64,000 nucleotides of DNA, taken from NCBI RefSeq assembly GCF_014395975.1, contig NZ_CP060714.1, forward strand, positions 4,940,001 through 5,004,000, in the 5' to 3' direction. This DNA comes from Diaphorobacter ruginosibacter. Its GTDB lineage: Bacteria; Pseudomonadota; Gammaproteobacteria; Burkholderiales; Burkholderiaceae_C. The position numbers and the translations under genes were made by a program. Shown here piece after piece: positions 61,534 through 64,000 of this stretch (within the stretch, counting starts at the first letter, position 1; every line of letters starts with the position of its first letter). Below the pieces are notes generated by a model. That model made no database searches and was not told the origin of the DNA. It saw only the letters and a list, made by a program, of their open reading frames with translations.

Positions 61534-63885
61534 ATGAAAATCGTCTGTATCGGCGGAGGACCCGCCGGCCTGTATTTCGCGCTGCTGATGAAGCAGCAGA
61601 ACCCTGATCACGAGGTCGTCGTGGTCGAGCGCAACAAGCCCTACGACACCTTCGGCTGGGGCGTGGTGTTCTCCGACGCGACCATGGACAACATGCGCGA
61701 ATGGGATCCGGTCACGGCCGCGCAGATCGAGAAGGCGTTCAACCACTGGGACGACATCGAGCTGCTGTTCAAGGGACGGACCATCCGCTCGGGCGGCCAC
61801 GGCTTCGTGGGCATCGGCAGAAAGCACCTGCTCAACATCCTGCAGGCGCGCTGCGAGGCGCTGGACGTGAAGCTGGTGTTCGAGACCGACGTGCAGTCCG
61901 ACGAGGACTACGCCGATGCCGACCTCATCATCGCCAGCGACGGCGTGAACTCGCGCATCCGCACCAAGTACCAGAGCGTGTTCAAGCCCGACATCGTCAC
62001 GCGTCCCAACCGATTCATCTGGCTTGGAACGCACAAGGTCTACGAGGCCTTCACCTTCGACTTCGTGCGCACCGAGCACGGCTGGTTCCAGGCGCACATC
62101 TACAAGTTCGACGACAACACGTCGACCTTCATCGTCGAGACCACCGAGGAAACCTGGAAGGCGAGCGGCCTTGACCAGGCCGATCAGGAACAATCCATCG
62201 CCTTCTGCGAGAAGATCTTCGCGGACAACCTGCAGGGCGCGAAGCTCATGACCAATGCGCGCCATCTGCGCGGCAGCGCGTGGATCAACTTCCAGCGCGT
62301 GGTGTGCGAGCAGTGGTGGCTCAGGAACCCCCGGGACAGCTACGTGGTGCTGATGGGTGACGCGGTGCACACGGCGCATTTCGCGATCGGCTCGGGCACC
62401 AAGCTTGCGATCGAGGATGCCATCGAGCTTGCGCGCCAGTTCAAGCTGCACGGCGCGGTGGCCGGCAAGGCGCAGATCCCCGAAGTGCTTGCCGCCTACC
62501 AGGAGGCGCGGCGCGTGGAGACGCTGCGCATCCAGAACGCCGCGTGGAACGCGATGGAGTGGTTCGAGGTCTGCGGCAGGCGCTACTGCGACCAGCTGGC
62601 GCCCGAGCAGTTCATGTACTCCATGCTCACGCGCAGCCAGCGCATCAGCCATGAGAACCTGCGGCTGCGCGATGCGGGCTGGCTCGGTGGCTACGAGAAA
62701 TGGCTGGCCGAGGAAAACGGCGTTCCCGTGCAGGACGGCGGCAAGGCGCCGCCGCCGATGTTCCTGCCCTACACGCTGCGCGGCCTGACGCTCAAGAACC
62801 GTATCGTCGTCTCGCCGATGGCGCAGTATTCCGCCGTCGATGGCGTGCCGGGCGACTACCACCTCGTGCACCTCGGCGCACGCGCCATGGGCGGCGCGGG
62901 GCTGGTGTTTGCCGAGATGGCCTGCGTGAGCCCCGAGGGCCGCATCACGCCCGGCTGCCCGGGAACCTATTCGCAGGAACAGAAGGCCGCATGGAAGCGC
63001 ATTGCGGACTGGATCCACGCGCACACCGACGCCAAGTTCGCGATGCAGATCGGCCATGCGGGAGCGAAGGCCTCGACACGCCTTGCGTGGGACGGCACGG
63101 ACCTGCCGCTCACCGAAGGCAACTGGCCCATCATGGCGGCGTCGGAGCAGCAATACCTGGAAGGTGTGAGCCAGACATCGAAGGCCATGACGCGCGCCGA
63201 CATGGATCTCGTGAAGCAGCAATTCGTCGATGGCGCCCGCATGGCGGCCGACATCGGCGCGGACTGGCTCGAACTGCACTGCGCGCACGGCTACCTGCTG
63301 TCCGCCTTCATCTCGCCGCTGACCAACCACCGTACCGATGAATATGGCGGCAGCCTCGACAACCGCCTGCGCTATCCGCTCGAGGTCTTCCACGCCGTGC
63401 GCGCCGTGTGGCCCGAGGATCGCCCCATGTCGGTACGGATCTCCGCGCACGATTGGGTTCCGGGCGGCATCACGCCGGATGACGCGGTGCTGATCGCCAA
63501 GGCGTTCAAGGATGCGGGCGCCGACCTGATCGATTGCTCATCGGGCCAGGTCAGCAAGCAGGAAAAGCCCGTATTCGGCCGCATGTTCCAGACGCCGTTC
63601 GCCGACCGTATCCGCCAGGAGGCCGGCATCGCCACCATGGCCGTGGGAGCCATCAGCGAGGCCGACCATGCCAACAGCATCATCGCCGCCGGCCGTGCCG
63701 ACCTGTGCGCCGTCGCCCGCCCGCATCTTGCGAATCCCGCATGGACGCTCACCGAGGCGGCCAAGATCGGCTACACGCAGATCGCCTGGCCCAGGCCGTA
63801 TTTCCAGGGCAAGCGCCAGATGGAAACGCTGTTCGAGCGCGAGAAGGCGCAGCAGGCGGCGGCCACTGCCGCCGGCGCGCACTGA
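61534..63885 (+). CDS. bifunctional aryl-CoA hydroxylase / Old Yellow Enzyme-type reductase
   Basis: The 783-aa fusion has an N-terminal FAD monooxygenase (residues 1 to about 390): GxGxxG-type MKIVCIGGGPAGLYFALLM, and the second FAD motif VVLMGDAVHTAHFAIGSG. A C-terminal Old Yellow Enzyme-type flavin reductase follows (about 408-770): LPYTLRGLTLKNRIVVSPMA, LHCAHGYLLSAFISP and GRADLCAVARPHLANP. This architecture is that of salicylyl-CoA 5-hydroxylase/2-aminobenzoyl-CoA monooxygenase-reductase proteins. The exact acyl-CoA substrate cannot be read. It is divergent from marR and is followed after 9 bases by an SDR gene. Confidence 0.92.
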   Translation: MKIVCIGGGPAGLYFALLMKQQNPDHEVVVVERNKPYDTFGWGVVFSDATMDNMREWDPVTAAQIEKAFNHWDDIELLFKGRTIRSGGHGFVGIGRKHLLNILQARCEALDVKLVFETDVQSDEDYADADLIIASDGVNSRIRTKYQSVFKPDIVTRPNRFIWLGTHKVYEAFTFDFVRTEHGWFQAHIYKFDDNTSTFIVETTEETWKASGLDQADQEQSIAFCEKIFADNLQGAKLMTNARHLRGSAWINFQRVVCEQWWLRNPRDSYVVLMGDAVHTAHFAIGSGTKLAIEDAIELARQFKLHGAVAGKAQIPEVLAAYQEARRVETLRIQNAAWNAMEWFEVCGRRYCDQLAPEQFMYSMLTRSQRISHENLRLRDAGWLGGYEKWLAEENGVPVQDGGKAPPPMFLPYTLRGLTLKNRIVVSPMAQYSAVDGVPGDYHLVHLGARAMGGAGLVFAEMACVSPEGRITPGCPGTYSQEQKAAWKRIADWIHAHTDAKFAMQIGHAGAKASTRLAWDGTDLPLTEGNWPIMAASEQQYLEGVSQTSKAMTRADMDLVKQQFVDGARMAADIGADWLELHCAHGYLLSAFISPLTNHRTDEYGGSLDNRLRYPLEVFHAVRAVWPEDRPMSVRISAHDWVPGGITPDDAVLIAKAFKDAGADLIDCSSGQVSKQEKPVFGRMFQTPFADRIRQEAGIATMAVGAISEADHANSIIAAGRADLCAVARPHLANPAWTLTEAAKIGYTQIAWPRPYFQGKRQMETLFEREKAQQAAATAAGAH

Positions 63886-63894
63886 GGAATGCCC

Positions 63895-64000
63895 ATGAAT
63901 GAACTACACGCACCCCTTCGCGCACCCCTTGGCAACCAGCATGCGCTGGTGACCGGCGCGGGGCAGGGCATTGGCGAGGCGATCGCATGCCAGTTGCTCG
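63895..64000 (+). CDS. short-chain dehydrogenase/reductase, 5' part only
   Basis: The first 35 codons are visible before the window ends. The product begins MNELHAPLRAPLGNQHALVT and has the NAD(P)-binding GxxxGxG motif in TGAGQGIGEAIA. gagga lies before the ATG. It follows the aryl-CoA enzyme by 9 bases, so it probably belongs to the same catabolic operon, perhaps acting as a hydroxyacyl-CoA dehydrogenase. Confidence 0.88.
   Translation, partial: MNELHAPLRAPLGNQHALVTGAGQGIGEAIACQLL

Overview
The window reads as chromosome of a GC-rich betaproteobacterium, most likely family Comamonadaceae (order Burkholderiales). The evidence is the rrn - tRNA(Tyr,Gly,Thr) - tuf - tRNA-Trp - secE-nusG-rplKAJL-rpoBC order, the rsmB - DUF4390 - NtrY/NtrX-like set, a PhaM-type polyhydroxyalkanoate granule protein, an Ala/Lys-tailed HU protein and several surface proteins with VPTL-type C-terminal sorting signals. 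The assignment rests on gene content and protein character only; no database search was possible.

Layout. 1-2645: 3' part of an rRNA operon (23S, 5S, terminator). 2856-3440: a pseudopilin facing the rRNA operon. 3690-17793: tRNA, translation and transcription block ending with rpoC and a terminator. 17879-23593: LemA-like protein, rsmB, DUF4390 protein and an NtrY/NtrX-like two-component pair, then tRNA-Phe. 23969-31749: accessory region with two paralogous glycine-rich exported proteins (one frameshifted), a small secreted protein, a repeat protein with a possible Cys-Gln thioester domain, a GNAT acetyltransferase and a frameshifted FAD oxidoreductase. 31780-38418: two tandem exported agmatine-deiminase-family enzymes, a divergent LysR regulator, a TonB-dependent receptor and a class I glutamine amidotransferase. 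38421-45194: OmpR-type two-component system divergent from a DUF3649 - PepSY - DUF3325 - TonB-receptor iron-uptake operon. 45373-50887: aldo/keto reductase, H-NS-like protein, tyrosine phosphatase, HU-like protein, PhaM, FIST sensor and a YXWGXW protein. 51029-55399: an XRE regulator beside a CREST (ceramidase-like) membrane hydrolase, an MFS-acyltransferase fusion and a YiaA/B membrane protein. 55480-64000: two secreted proteins, a MASE1-GGDEF cyclase, tgt, a universal stress protein, an orphan, and a MarR regulator divergent from an aryl-CoA hydroxylase/OYE fusion and a partial SDR gene.

Points of most interest are mainly regulatory. A 19-bp GGTATCG-N5-CxATAC dyad lies directly upstream of the XRE gene and again at the centre of a 45-bp dyad before the YiaA/B gene, which suggests one regulator for a membrane-lipid locus. 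An AAAACCAAA motif is shared by the upstream regions of all three sorting-signal genes. A CTCCA/TGGAG dyad occurs three times in and around the small secreted gene. GAATGANNCGCATT occurs twice between the two-component system and the iron operon, and nested dyads lie between marR and the aryl-CoA enzyme. Two genes are broken by apparent loss of one G in a homopolymer. No CRISPR array, insertion sequence, integrase or phage gene was seen.
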